Assembly (NCBI GenBank): GCA_035236585.1
Contig: CP141126.1
Location: forward strand, 71,551,779 to 71,615,778
DNA length: 64,000 nucleotides
Direction: 5' to 3'
DNA from: Warburgia ugandensis
Lineage: Eukaryota; Streptophyta; Magnoliopsida; Canellales; Canellaceae
Positions 33,060-45,270 of the stretch are shown in pieces; within the stretch, counting starts at the first letter, position 1; each line of letters starts with the position of its first letter. The notes under the pieces are model-generated. The model did not search any database. It was given only the letters and a program-made list of their open reading frames with translations, and was not told the DNA's origin. Made by a program: the position numbers and the translations under genes.

Positions 33060-34564
33060 AACACTAAATTACCTTCATTGAAAGAAGGATGCTAAGACAC
33101 GACTTCTTAGATGGATCCTTTGACTCGAAAAATTTGATCTAGAGATTAAAGACAAGAAAGAAGTATAAAACGTAGTGACAGACCACCTTTCTAGACTGGT
33201 CCTAATTGATCCTTTAGATGTTTGTCCTACCAAAGACAATGTCCCTAATGAAGAACTCTTTAATGTCTCTCATCTCCCTTGGTTTGCTTACATTGCAAAT
33301 TGTCTAGCTACAGGGAAAATACTAGAACATTGGACCAAAAATGAGAAGACCAAATTTATCTCCAATGTCAATCACTATCTTTGGGATGATCCATACTTAT
33401 TTAAGTATTTCCTAGATCAAATTATTAGGAGATGTGTGCGTGATATTGAACAATCCAATATCATATCCTTTTGTCCCTTAGAAGCATGTAATGGGCAGTT
33501 TTCTACTAAGTAAACAACTGCAAAAATTTTACAATGTGGTTTGTATTTCCCCACTCTTTTTAGAGACACCCATAACTTCTATAAGGCATTTGAATACTAC
33601 CAAAAACTTAGGATCAATAACTCATAGGAATATTATGCCTTTAAACCCCATTCTCATAGTGGAGGTATTTGACTGGTGGGCCATCAATATAATGGGGCCT
33701 TTCCCTCGTTTTGGATACCTTTACATTTTGATTGCATAAGACTATGTTTCCAAATGGATAGTTGTTGTTCCATGTGGAGTCAATGATCATAAAACAATCA
33801 TTATGTTCTTAAAAGAAAAAGATCTTTTCTAGATTTGGGATACCTCGAGCCATCATTATTGATAATGATACTCATGTTTTGAATCAGAGTTTTAAAGCCT
33901 TATTAAAAAAATATAACATCACACATAAATTTGGAACACTATATCACCCATAAGTAAGTGGACAAGTCAAAGTATCTAATTGAAGTATTAAATAGATCCA
34001 TCAAAATACTATTAACTCAGACTATAAGGATTGGTTTATTCTCTGACTGATGCGCTTTGGGCATATCAGACTATATTTAAAATACCGTTTGGTATGTTCA
34101 ATTATCATATCATTTATGGTAAAGCTTGTCACTTGCCCATGGGACTAGAGCATACTATGCAATTAAAAGATTAAATTTTGATGTTGGTGAACCATGTTCT
34201 CATCATAAACTCCAACTCAGTGAGTTGGAGGAGATCTGATAGGAAACTTATGAGAGTAATAGGATTTACAAGGAAAAGATGAAAGTTTTTCACAGTCAAA
34301 ATATTTTAAGAAAATCCTTTACACCATCCTAATAAGTTACTCCTTTACAACTTTGAGCTTCATCTCTTCTTAGGGAAGCTTAAAAATCAATGGACCAATC
34401 CTTATATTGTTAAGGAGGTATTTCCATATGGGACTATTGAGATTAAAGATACTAGGATTGGTCATACTTTCAAAGTCATTGTACAATATCTATAGCCATG
34501 TCTAGAGTTAGTTAATCCAGAAGTTGTATCCACAACTCTAGAGGATCCTCTTTACCATGATTGA
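33060..34564 (+). pseudogene. Dead pol fragment (RNase H end and integrase) of a second Athila-like element
   Basis: It corresponds to residues of about 480-981 of the intact pol at 16351. It begins in the RNase H connection, keeps TDHLSRLVL (near 33178), the zinc-binding region and the C-terminal GPY-like region, and ends like the intact copy (EDP...D then TGA at 34562-34564). There are several stops and frame changes (for example at 33511, 33737 and about 33950). The first catalytic Asp of integrase is replaced by Asn in INIMG, and the Glu by Lys in QVKVSN, so the enzyme would be inactive even without the stops. The 5' portion of the element is missing, cut at the X LTR. Confidence 0.85.
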
Positions 34565-36240
34565 GTTAGTTCTGGACCTAGATGCATCTAGCTGAAGACG
34601 GTAAACTTAAAACTCATAGCAAGCAACCTACCATTTTCCAGAGTTTGTGCCATCTACATCAATCCATCATCCTATTTTCCCCCCTTAGTATATCATAAAT
34701 GCTTAGCTTATCTTTCAAGCATTGAGGACACTCCCTTTGGTTGGGGGTGTAGAATTCTAGCAAATTCTAGTCTTTATATAGTTGGTGTTTTATAATTGGT
34801 CTCTCTAAAAAAAATTGAGAAATTTTGATAATCATTTTGAATTCCAAGGTCAATTCATATATTATGATGAGAATTGGATTTTTTGAAGTTCAATGCTTTT
34901 CCATTACTTTAGCTTATTGATAGAAAAATGTATGATTATTTCCTTCTTTTACACAATTTCTAAAGTGTTTCATGACAAGTAATCTCAAACACTTATGCAC
35001 ACTATCACATGTACATAGTTTAGACTAATAAGTGGTTATGACTTTGAAACCTTAAAGAAAACTAGTGAAAACCTATAAACCATGTGATTAGGTGAGCCAC
35101 TCTTTCTTTTTTCTTTAGGATTGTAAATAAAATTCTAAAATTTTCTTTAGCATGCTTAAATTCTAGTTGATCCTAGTATTCCTTTGATTTAGTGAATTGC
35201 TAAGAGTATTGCTAAGCATTATCCTTAATCTTCTAGAAGTTTGTTGAAACTGATAGAAAACATCAAACCTAAGAAATGATTTAGTCCATCCTTGTTGAAA
35301 CCTAGAGCCATAAATCCTACCCAATGATACTATACCACTAGTTAAGCTTTTTAACCTTTTATATAAGCCTTTTTTTTTCTTGTGAACTCAATAACCTACA
35401 CCTGTATAATCCCAATACTAAATATCCATTACTTATTTTCTTTAAAAACAAATTAGAGATGGTTGAAGAAATATTTTTAGTTTCAATTCATGAAAGGAAG
35501 TGAATATTATGAAAAGAAAGCTCCATAAAGAGATTCAAAAGATGTTAAAGAAAGAAGTAAGAAGAAAGAAAAGAACACAAATTAAAAAGTGCAAAAGAAT
35601 ATTCACTTCAGTACAACAAAAAAGAATTGTCAACCTTTAGTGGAAGACTTTAAATACCTTATCCCTTCTTTTCATCACCCTATACTAAGCCTATGTTCCA
35701 TCCCAGCTAAAGACCTATTGATCTTTGGCTAAAAATGGTCTTAGCAGGGATATAAATAGATAAAATTTGGGTATGATATTCCATAATTTTTTCTTAGTAA
35801 TGACATCATTTCTAGGTGGATCATATTAATTTCTTAGTGTTCTCATTGTTTCAAAAAACATGTGAGCTATTAGAATCACAAAACCTCTACTCACATTATT
35901 GAGACACCTTCTTGACCCTTTTTCTAGAAGTTTTATTCCAAAACATATTTTTGAAGGAAAAATTTAGTCATAATATACTTAGATGTAAAAATCTATTTTG
36001 TATGTAGACTATACACACAGTACACGTAGAGATACAATTTTAAATGAAATATCTTTAGCATATGAGTATGGTTTTGAGCATTTAATCTAATCTTATTAGC
36101 TTTCTAAAGTTGTTGAAGCTTGACTGATGAGAATTCTCTTATATAAAATTAGGAATTGACCTCTTTTCACATTTTGTGAGTAGATTCACTACAAACCCTC
36201 ACGACCCTTAACTTGTCCACTAAAGATAACCTATAAGTTG
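34565..36240 (+). other. 3' non-coding region of the second Athila-like element
   Basis: Homologous by eye to 19297-20985 of the young element, including the ATTGAGGACA lead and the GAATTGGATTTTTTGAAG block. No env-like frame. It leads directly into LTR P sequence at about 36240. Confidence 0.7.
34739..34770 (+). other. Internal polypurine motif, second element
   Basis: GGTTGGGGGTG followed by TAGAATTCTAGCAAATTC repeats the motif at 19404 with one base missing, although the surrounding sequence has diverged much more. Confidence 0.7.
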
Positions 36241-36500
36241 GATATTAGGATTTTTCTATGTTTTGTAAGTTATATATTAAGATCCAAGTGAAGATATCAA
36301 GTTGACAAACAATTTATGTTGTGGATCAAGTTTTAAAATAAATGGACAATAAAAATCGATCTAGTTTTGACCAATCGAATCAATTGAAGAAGCAAAAGCC
36401 CAATCTTTCAATATCATTCCATTTATTATGCAACCAAGCTCATGCAAGCTTAGATCACTCACACTATAGTGTGAAAGTAGAAGATTGTACATAGTTTTCA
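36241..36500 (+). repeat. 5' part of an LTR P (3' LTR of the second Athila-like element)
   Basis: Aligns with 25203-25472 (AATTGAAGAAG, CATTCCAT, TCATGCAAGC and TATGGTGTGAAAGT or its variants, in order). It breaks off at an AT microsatellite at about 36505. Confidence 0.65.
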
Positions 36501-36509
36501 CTCATATAT

Positions 36510-36825
36510 ATATATGGAAATATTACATACACATCCCTATATGTAGAAGGTTTTAGCCCTAGTACAATTTATTATCACTAATTAAAGTTGATTCAACAAT
36601 TTTGCAGGTCTAGGGTACAAATGAAAAATTGCATAAAATTACCAATTTGGTCTGTAAAAGAGAAATTTCATTTTCCAACCATGTCATGGGTCACATAAGC
36701 TAAAATTCAAATCTTTGAGGGTCAAAATAATCATTGGGTGTCATTGTCAAACTCAGAGAGGTTAGAAACCCCATACACAACTCCTACTCAAATTAGGGTG
36801 AAAAGGTGACAAATTCTCTATTCAT
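36510..36825 (+). repeat. Fragment of LTR Q joined to LTR P
   Basis: Aligns with 50080-50395: AGAAGGTTTTAGCCC, then TTATCACTAATTA, GGTACAAATGAAAAA, CATGGGTCAC and GAAACCCCATACACAACTCC, in the same order. It starts at an (AT)n tract directly after the LTR P segment and stops near 36825. Confidence 0.7.
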
Positions 36826-38018
36826 TCATTCATACATGCATACATTTCATGACCTTAAGAAGCTTACAAGATAAATTCAAACATACAGTGGAATCATATA
36901 CAATAACAACTTCTCAAAAATAAAAGAAGATTTGTATCCACATGATGATATGTTCTTTACTTTCTCTCTTACTTAATCAAAAGAAGGAGATTAACCAATG
37001 ATTGGACATATTATCCACACAAGGTAATGAACCACACTTTCTCTACATGAAATATATGAAGATCTACAAGAATCAGGTATACTCATCTTAGGTAATCTAA
37101 TCCAATGGCGGATAGAAAATAAAGCTTAAGGAAGAGTTACATGTTATAATGGGATCCATCCATCCAAGTAAGGGTAAGCATGATCTAAGGGTTAGGAATG
37201 AAGCATTAAAAGGATCAAAACCCTAGCCACCTTTCTCATGTTCAAAAGTCAACCCAAAACCCTAAGGAAAAGGAAGATTTCAACCACCCATCTTCATCCA
37301 ATGATTCAAGCATCTTAGCGTTTCTAAAAACACACATGCACATCCAAATGGAGAAAAATGCTCCCCATTTTAGGAGTTTCTAATTGTGAAGTCCCCAAGA
37401 TTGCTCTGCTAATTTTTCCTTTCTTTCCCTTTCCTTCCCATTTGTTTTCATTCCCATTTATTCCTTGCCTTTCCATTCTCTTACTTCTTTCTCTTTCCAT
37501 TGTAATCTTTCCTAAATCAACTCCACTATAACCACTTGAAAAATATGCCTCCCCCACCTAACACTTTCTAAATTTGAGCAAAATCAACCCACCTTCCTTA
37601 ATCTCTTCTCTTCATTTCCTCCTAAGCAAGCTACTTTCCGATCCCACCAAAACTACCTTCCTAACCACACTTATCCCTTTCTTTACCCCACTTTCCTAGT
37701 CCATCTAACCTTCCACTTTGGTTTCAAATCAAATACATCTCCCATACTTGAATTCAATGCCTCCCCATCCTTCGCTTCCTTTTCTCTCACCCCATCTAAA
37801 TTATTCATTCATCTTTCCCCTTTAGATCCAAACCATCCATCCTTAGAGCTTTTACTCCTTAAAACTTATAAATAAGAGACATGAAAGTTAAATCTAGGAG
37901 AAAGAGAGGGAGGGAGATTACCTTTAGCAAAGCTCCCTTAAGATCAAAGACAATCCATTGGACAAGGCATAAGGATGCTCTTCCATTACCACTTCCTTTC
38001 TTTCTTTATTTCTCCCAT
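36826..38018. other. Spacer, possibly decayed LTR, no gene
   Basis: No meaningful frames. Pyrimidine-rich on the plus strand at 37600-37860. A GAGATTACCTTTAGC block near 37914 resembles the TTACCTGG block of the LTRs at 40310 and 63207, so this may be the remains of a related LTR. It is interrupted by the solo LTR at 38024. Confidence 0.4.
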
Positions 38019-38023
38019 CTTCT

Positions 38024-40788
38024 TGTGATGACCTGGGTTTTTATGATGCAATTTTATAATAACAGCGAGATCGATCTCTATTTTAAAACAATTTTTGCTA
38101 AAAGGATGCAATGAAAGTGTTCTTTTAATAAAAAATTTTGTATATAAAAGAAAAACCCCAAGTGTCATTAACAAATCTCGATGAACAGATAATGCATAAG
38201 GCCATGACACTTTTTAGAAAAAACATAAAAATGAATAATTACTACTCCCAGGATTGTTAATCATAGCCCAAGTTATAAATAAGCACTTACAACCAAATTT
38301 ACATCAATTACAAAAGTGTTACTAGATAAGTCCTCACTCAACCTTACCTGTGCTCACTTGACTGTGGCCCTAACGGTCTTTGATGCTCCTTCTAATTGTA
38401 CTTTGTTTGATCTGGAAAAATGATAGATTGGGTTGAGTATTCATCAGACTCAGTAGGTAACCTAATACTACTATTTTGAAAACACGGCATGCGAGAGGAG
38501 TTATGCTAATCCTTTTTATAAGAACATGCAATTCCATTTTTGGGTAAACATAGGTATGTATACATAAACTATAAAATTCATAAATTAGCAAGATAATTAT
38601 TACTAAAGCAGTAACAGTAAATCAACTCATGCATGCATATATCTCAGCGAACACATCAATAATAATAATAATAGCTATAAAAATCTTAAAATACTAATTA
38701 TTCAAGGTAGATGAGAGAATTTTCATGAATCTTTCAGTAAACAACTCAAACTAACTGGTCACGAGTACTCGTATATGACCATCTCAATGCTATATACATA
38801 TCGATAAAACTGGAATCATAGGGTCAACTATGCTCATGATCAGCACACAGCTGGAATCATGTGGCTCTAGTATCTGGAGACCAACCCACCATAGCCTCCA
38901 TGGTAACTATGGCTATCCTCAAAAAGGGTGCCATGAACACCTCCAGTGGTCGTCCCTGTTTATCACAGCAGTTGAAGAAGAGACAATGCCATTTTGGCAG
39001 TGATACCATCCACTTTTAGTGGTAGAGGCTTGGAGGTCAACCTCGTACATAAATAACCTCTCAGCATAGTGCCCACCAGGCTCAATAACTCAAAAAATAT
39101 AGATACATGAAACCCTAATCTCAATCATCGTAAATCATGCAATTTATGCAATGAGTTTCAAAACATGCTAGCAATGCATATAAATATGCATCTTTATGTT
39201 GAATCTCAATCATCACAAATAGTGCAATTTATGCAACCAGTTCCAAAACATGTATGCAATGCTTATATAAAGACTATTTTCCAAATAAGCAATTGCATGC
39301 AAGATCATAAGGAAAATCTGCATACTCATTATGAGAAATATCAAATCACAAAAAGCATACTAAATACTGTCATCAGGATTAAATAAATCAATTAGAGTTT
39401 GGAAATGCATTTGAAAACTTAGTAGTATGAAACTACCGACCTTGACTGTCATCACTTACCTTGTGTCCCTCTTCAATTCAAGTCCTAGAGTACCTTGGTG
39501 AGGTCTTGGATGTTATTTGGACATAAAAGTCAAGTATTATTTTCTAGATTCACAGATCAATAGCTAGATCTATACAATTTATGGATTTCTAGTGGTTGAT
39601 TTATGTGATTTTTTGGTTGAGCTTAGAATAATGATGTCCTAAGGCATCTAATTAATCAATTAAGGAGATTTGATCATAGTTTGTCTCGTAGATCCATGAA
39701 AGCTCTATGGGTTTTAGGCTATAGTCATCTTGACCAGTCTCATGATCCTAAATTTTATTGTATAAGTAGATCCGTGTTGTAATTACAAACGCAATGGTTC
39801 TTTTGGATCATTGATCGGAGTTATATAGCCTTCTTAATTGCATTTTTAGTGTTGCCAATCCACAGACGAACCAGATTTAACAGTACTGAGCCCATGCGTC
39901 ACGGTTCCCAGGATGCATATGCATCTCGGTTGAACCGCAACCGCACTTGCATGCTTGTGCATGCCTAAAGGATGCTCTAAGGCATGCATCCTAGACGGCG
40001 TCACACTCGTGCATCTTCCGCATGTGCGCAGGGCGACCTGGATGGGATGGTTTGATTTGGACCGTCCAACCATCCTAGCCTCGGACCAACACCCAAGATG
40101 CATGATGCATGGATTGTATTAGGTTTTTTGGGGTTTGACGAATCATTGGGCAGCTCAAATCTTGCATCTGAGCTACCCAGGTGGTGGATCTACAACAGAT
40201 CCACCGCCCACTAGTTTCACTAGCGATTCATCGACCAGTGAGATCAGATCTGGTCGGGATCTGGGGGAAAGAAGAGGGAAGAGAGAGGAGTAGAGTGGGG
40301 AAGAGGATCATACCTGGGGAGCCCTCGATGCTGCACGATGAAGGCCTTGAATGTGGATGCAAGCCCGTGTTGCTAGAATGTTCTTGGAAGCGATTTGAGG
40401 GGAAGAAAGCACAATTTTGGAAGAGGGGGTAGAGGGGATTTATAGAGGGAAGAAAGTGGTGCCATCTTATGGCAGTGCTGCCATTTTTCTGGCACCACAC
40501 TTCAATGGTGGTGTTGTGCACCGATTGGCTAGAGGAAGAAGACGACAATGGAGGTGGGGTGTCGTTATCAAAAAGACCCTTTGCATTTTCTAGTTGTCTT
40601 GTGTTTAAATAACATTTACCAAATTGCCCTCCATCTTCAATAGCCCATAACCACCTATTAAGATAATTAAACATATATTAAGTCCCAAAATAAACAAGCC
40701 ATAACTAATTAGCAAATGGAAAACATCATGATTGATCGTGGCTGTAAAAGTGATACAAAATATCCAAAAAAAAACTTGAGTCATTGCA
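38024..40788 (+). repeat. Solo LTR (2765 bp) with target duplication CTTCT
   Basis: It begins TGTGATGACCTGGG and ends GAGTCATTGCA. CTTCT lies directly on both sides (38019-38023 and 40789-40793). No internal region or second LTR accompanies it, so it is a solo LTR left by recombination. It contains the CAGCATAGTG block at about 39060, a CpG-rich part at 39880-40110 with GGTTGAACCGCAACCGC, a TTACCTGG-like block near 40312, and a TATA-like ATTTATAG at 40438-40445. It is related to the solo LTR at 61889-63898. Confidence 0.85.
40438..40445 (+). promoter_or_regulatory. Candidate TATA element of the solo LTR
   Basis: ATTTATAGAGGGAAGAA is shared almost exactly with 63493-63508 of the related solo LTR, about 350-400 bp before the right end in both. 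A similar TATTTATAGGG lies at 47353 in LTR X. Position and conservation suggest a promoter; there is no direct proof. Confidence 0.45.
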
Positions 40789-40793
40789 CTTCT

Positions 40794-41068
40794 TCCCATC
40801 TTTCTTTTCTTTTCTTTCATGCATAGTATCAATAGGAATTACACTCACCATTGCAGAGATTGCTTTGTGGCTTCACCATTGCATGATTAATTTGCATTCT
40901 CATTGAGTTATCTCAACATAGAGTATATACATTATTTATGTAGGATAGGATAAATCTGTTAAAATAGAGAAAATTACTCAAAACTTGTTCCTTCCCCTGG
41001 CTATACTTCTACTTTGGAGATCAATATTCAGCCAATTCTCATATGAGGATTTTCTTTCCAGGAACTCA
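40794..41068. other. Short spacer, continuation of the DNA before 38019
   Basis: This is the right flank of the solo LTR. It contains no frame and no recognised repeat. LTR X copy B starts to align from about 41069. Confidence 0.4.
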
Positions 41069-42434
41069 TGTAGTGACATCTCATCATGCCATGGCATTAC
41101 ACTATGCCTATCATATACGCATCATAATGAAAAATACTTAAGGACTACTATGTTGCAGTCCAAATCCATATAGTGTGCCTGAATAATTGCATAATAATCC
41201 ACTGATACCAACTATGGAAATAACAAAATCCATGTCCACATGGGGGAGACAATGGCTGTCATAGTGGCAGCCTTCTCATGATTGTTCTACCCGACATTTA
41301 GCCTCTCTTTTGGCATGGTATCCATCATATAAATGTCAAGAAGCGAGTGGCCAAACCCTCATAACTTCCCTAACATAGCATCCCTAGTCCTAGGGTTGTG
41401 TAAAACAAAATCACAAGCCACCATGCTTGTATGTAAAATACATTGTATATATTAGACGATGTGTATGTTTAACTAAGATTGGAATATTTTCTATGCCCTA
41501 TTCTTAGGGTTTCCTTAGTCTACACATCTCATTACTTTAACCTCATTGGATTAGATAATTAAATTGGATTAGCTGAATTGGATCATGGGGGTGGATCACT
41601 TAGTTGGATCATGTGATTGGATTATTATTATGCTAAGGTACCAAGTATACTTATATAATAAAGGTCTATAATTCTAGACAGAAGATCATGTATGTATACA
41701 CATAAATCCTTAATACATTCTTGTACTTCCACCTACCTCAAAGTGGTATTGTGGTCTTGATTCATACATCTCAAGTGGTATTCACTCCACATTAGCCATC
41801 ATGATCTTGATTCATACATTTGTCAAACCATACATATAAAGTTATTCCTCTATGCAAGTATTCTTTCTTCATGTATTCCTATAAGGGATGCCCTAATTTT
41901 TCTTGAATCATGTTGGATCAAGGGTTTGGGTTCCTTATCTATATTTTTCTACATATACATACACAATAAAATATGACATTAGTATTCTTATTGTTTTTGA
42001 TCATTCAAGATCCTATGGATCTTGTTTGATCATCCTTATCTAACTTATAATTTTTTTATTAAGATTAGATAATTTACTAACCTTTTATGTTCTGATTATT
42101 ATTACTCAACTAGTTAATATTTTATTGGTTGAGGATATCTAATTCCATCCTAAGTCTAGACAACTCCTCTTATGTCAAGTTTGCAAAGGCATACTAGTTG
42201 AATGGTTGAACGTAAAGTGGTTACTTCAATCCTTATGTAAGGAATTGTTTCGACCTCACAAACGTCAACAAAAGGTAGGGGAAGAGTGAGGCTCTATAAG
42301 AGAACCCCCTTAACCACCATGTTCATCATTCACTAGAGTGACCTTAGCTCAACCTTTCATAAGCTTCTTATGAGCATTTTAACCCTAAGTACTTTTCTAA
42401 TTGATTTTAATTAAATCCATGAACATTTAAAATG

Positions 42435-45058
42435 TCTAATGACTCTAATTTTGTAATATTGAAATTCCAAGTTTAGCAATAAAAAGTTTAGTTTTTAAAG
42501 AAAAGGGAATTTTAGTCATTTCACTATTCACCTTGACTGAACCCAAAAATTTGGTCCTAAAAAAAGTTCCATTATATGCGCCTCAGAGAAAGGAATCCAA
42601 CGAGTCCAAAATCACCCAAAACGGAGTTAAAATGAGCAAGATATGGCCCTTTGAAGTTCAGGGGCAAAATTGTAAAATTTACAAAAAGGTTTAACTTGCA
42701 AAGCACAGGGGTCCGTTTTGATATGGGCACCCCTTCATCTTCAACCTCTAGAGGGTTCTAGAACGGCAGTGATTGGAGGAGAAATCACCGCCATTCTGGA
42801 GGTTTCTCCACTGCCATTCAAAGGCAGTGAGAGCCCCCTCTAGAACCCTCTCTTAGCTCTAGAAATAGAGCTCTTGGCACCTCGAATGGCAGCCCAAAAT
42901 GTTGAAGAAAAACTAGTCGTGGAGCAGTAACCTAGAGGGAAAAACAAGGACAAAAACCCAGCACGAGCTAGGTACGTCCGAGATCGCTCAAAACCCATCT
43001 CCACCATAGTTCCAAGAATGATTTCCCTAGGTTTTTGCATGAAAAACCATGCAAAACGGAGCCCAGGAGAGCCACCAAGGACCCAAGGACGTCCCCTGGG
43101 CCGCACTGGTTTGACAGGGTCGAACCAGGGTGACCTGAGGATGACTCGGGTCCCCAACGAGCAAGACAATCCAATAGGAACGTCACATGTCGTCCTATGT
43201 CGACCCACGTTTGAAAAACCAAACAGGTGCGTCTAGGGACACGCCCGCAAAAGAGACCATCGAGTGGAAAACCCGGCGCGTCTGCAGATGTGCCCACTGA
43301 GGCGCCCGCTGCAGACGCGCAGCGCGCTAGCAGTGCGTTGTTTTTTTGGTTCCTTAAGGAAGTTGGGGCGCACGTCGTAGACGCGCAGTGCCCTAGCATT
43401 CCGTCTTTTTATTTTTAAGACTCCTATGTACATATGACACTAAAACGCTTATAACTTGAGATCTAGAGCTCCAATTGAGGAGCCGCAAAAGGCGTTGTGT
43501 CCGTGTCGACGGCGCAGACACATCCAAACTATAAAATCCCTGATCAAGGTACAATCAAAGGTGGGCATGACCCTTAGAATAGGATGGTGGCACGTGGCCA
43601 CTAGAACTTTAGAAAACTGAGGACACCAAGGCCCAATTAGGACCTTAGGACACCCATAGGCATAGGGATGGACCCCTAATGCCTAAGTAATAAGACCAAT
43701 TATTCTAAAAACCCATAAAAGATAGGCTAAACTAACCTTGATTCCCCAAACCATGATCAGGAGCGTCCGAGGACAAAAGGGTTAGCACGACCTAGCCAGG
43801 TAGGTGCTCTATCACTATTAGATTCTTTTAAAAGAACTATTATTGTTTTGAGAACATATGTTTTAAATATATGACTTGATTTGCATGACTTAATTCAGCA
43901 TGCATGATAAATGCTTTGTACATAGCCATGTTTTGTAAATGATTGCATATACATTATGCACGTATATGTTTTGCAAACAAGTGCATACATTGCATGATTT
44001 AAGTACTTGCAAAGATTGCATGTCCTTGAGGGTTGCCAAAAGACGCTGGAGTGCCAAGGGCCAGGTAGTTGTGAGGGACCCAAAGAGGATAGGTTTTAAA
44101 AAGAGGTTTTGGCTTATTAAATCTTATGTGATTTGGGCAAGTAAGCCCGTAGGTGCTATGCTGAGGGGTCTGCGTTGGCCACCCGGCATCTACCACTATT
44201 AGGTGGATGGGTACCATGCCCGAAAAGAGGCAAGTCCCTACGTCGACTACATGTGGTACAGGGGGCTACCACTGGTGTCACAGCACTGGGTCAACGTGTC
44301 ATAGGCCTCGTGGAGGCTATGACTGAGTGTCCTCAGGTACCCGGGGACCACACGGCGAGGAGGTCGTGGGCATAGTGGACCCTATGGTTTGATGATTTAT
44401 GTGCATTACATATGGCATGATATGAGGTTGGTCGACCATACCATACTAGAGATCCATGAGTTGGACTCCATGAAGCATCTATTGCATATCATGATGTTAT
44501 CATATATATGTATATGATACTTTCAATTTTGGATTATGTGATCCTTTAAGTCATTAGTATTTTAGTTTGATAACGGATTCTTATACTGATATTGAGCTTG
44601 AGTATTTAGACATGCACATGTTTTGAATGAGCATATGATTTTAAAACATCTCATGCATTATAAAACTAGTAGTGATAAGCTCCTACTGAGTATAGTATAT
44701 ACTCACCCAATCCTCAACATTTTTCAGACACCAAGTAAATACTTAAGAGCCAAGGAACGCTTGTGCTAGGAACCATCCAGACTAAGTACAAGTAAGTAAA
44801 ACCCCTACCTTATCTTTCAATGTTACTTGATTGTAGTTACTCTCTAATAGTAAATTTGTGACTAACACTTTCTTGGGAATAATATTGATTCAAAAACTTT
44901 GCCATGGCTAAATAATTTGAGAATGTGTTTTGACACTCGGGGTTTTTATGAAAGATTGTTTTCCAAACGAAAAAGATTTTCATGCATCTCATACTTATAA
45001 AACAAGAGATCTCGCCTTTTTATCAAAATTGCATCATATAAAAACCTGGGTCGTGACA
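42435..45058 (-). repeat. Solo LTR (2624 bp), minus orientation, target duplication AAATG
   Basis: Read on the minus strand it starts TGTCACGACCCAGG (at 45058) and ends CATTAGA, with the terminal CA changed to GA. AAATG flanks it on both sides (42430-42434 and 45059-45063). Its 3' part aligns with the reverse complement of 63640-63898 (AACGGAGTT, AGGGGCA, GGAATCCAACG). It has a CpG-rich part at 42780-43400 and several spurious short frames there. It sits inside LTR X copy B and is therefore younger than that copy. Confidence 0.82.
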
Positions 45059-45245
45059 AAATGTCATTCATGAAGTTTCATTATTCTCCTAATTTGGGCA
45101 ATCAAAATGATATTTCTTATATTATCCTACTAACTATGGCCCTTACTATCATTAAGTCCATGCCATTCATTCCATGTAATTGTCCTTCAACTCTATTTTT
45201 CATTTAATTATATTTTCAATGTAATTTTCATAACATAAGCATTAA

Positions 45246-45270
45246 AGCATAAATAAATAAATAAATAAAT
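45246..45270. repeat. (AAAT)n microsatellite
   Basis: ATAAATAAATAAATAAAT, about five to six units, inside LTR X copy B and absent from copy A. Confidence 0.8.

Noticed and set aside
42840-43433. Several overlapping frames of 62-143 codons
   Set aside because: They fall in the CpG-rich part of a solo LTR, where stop codons are rare. No domains and no agreement between strands.
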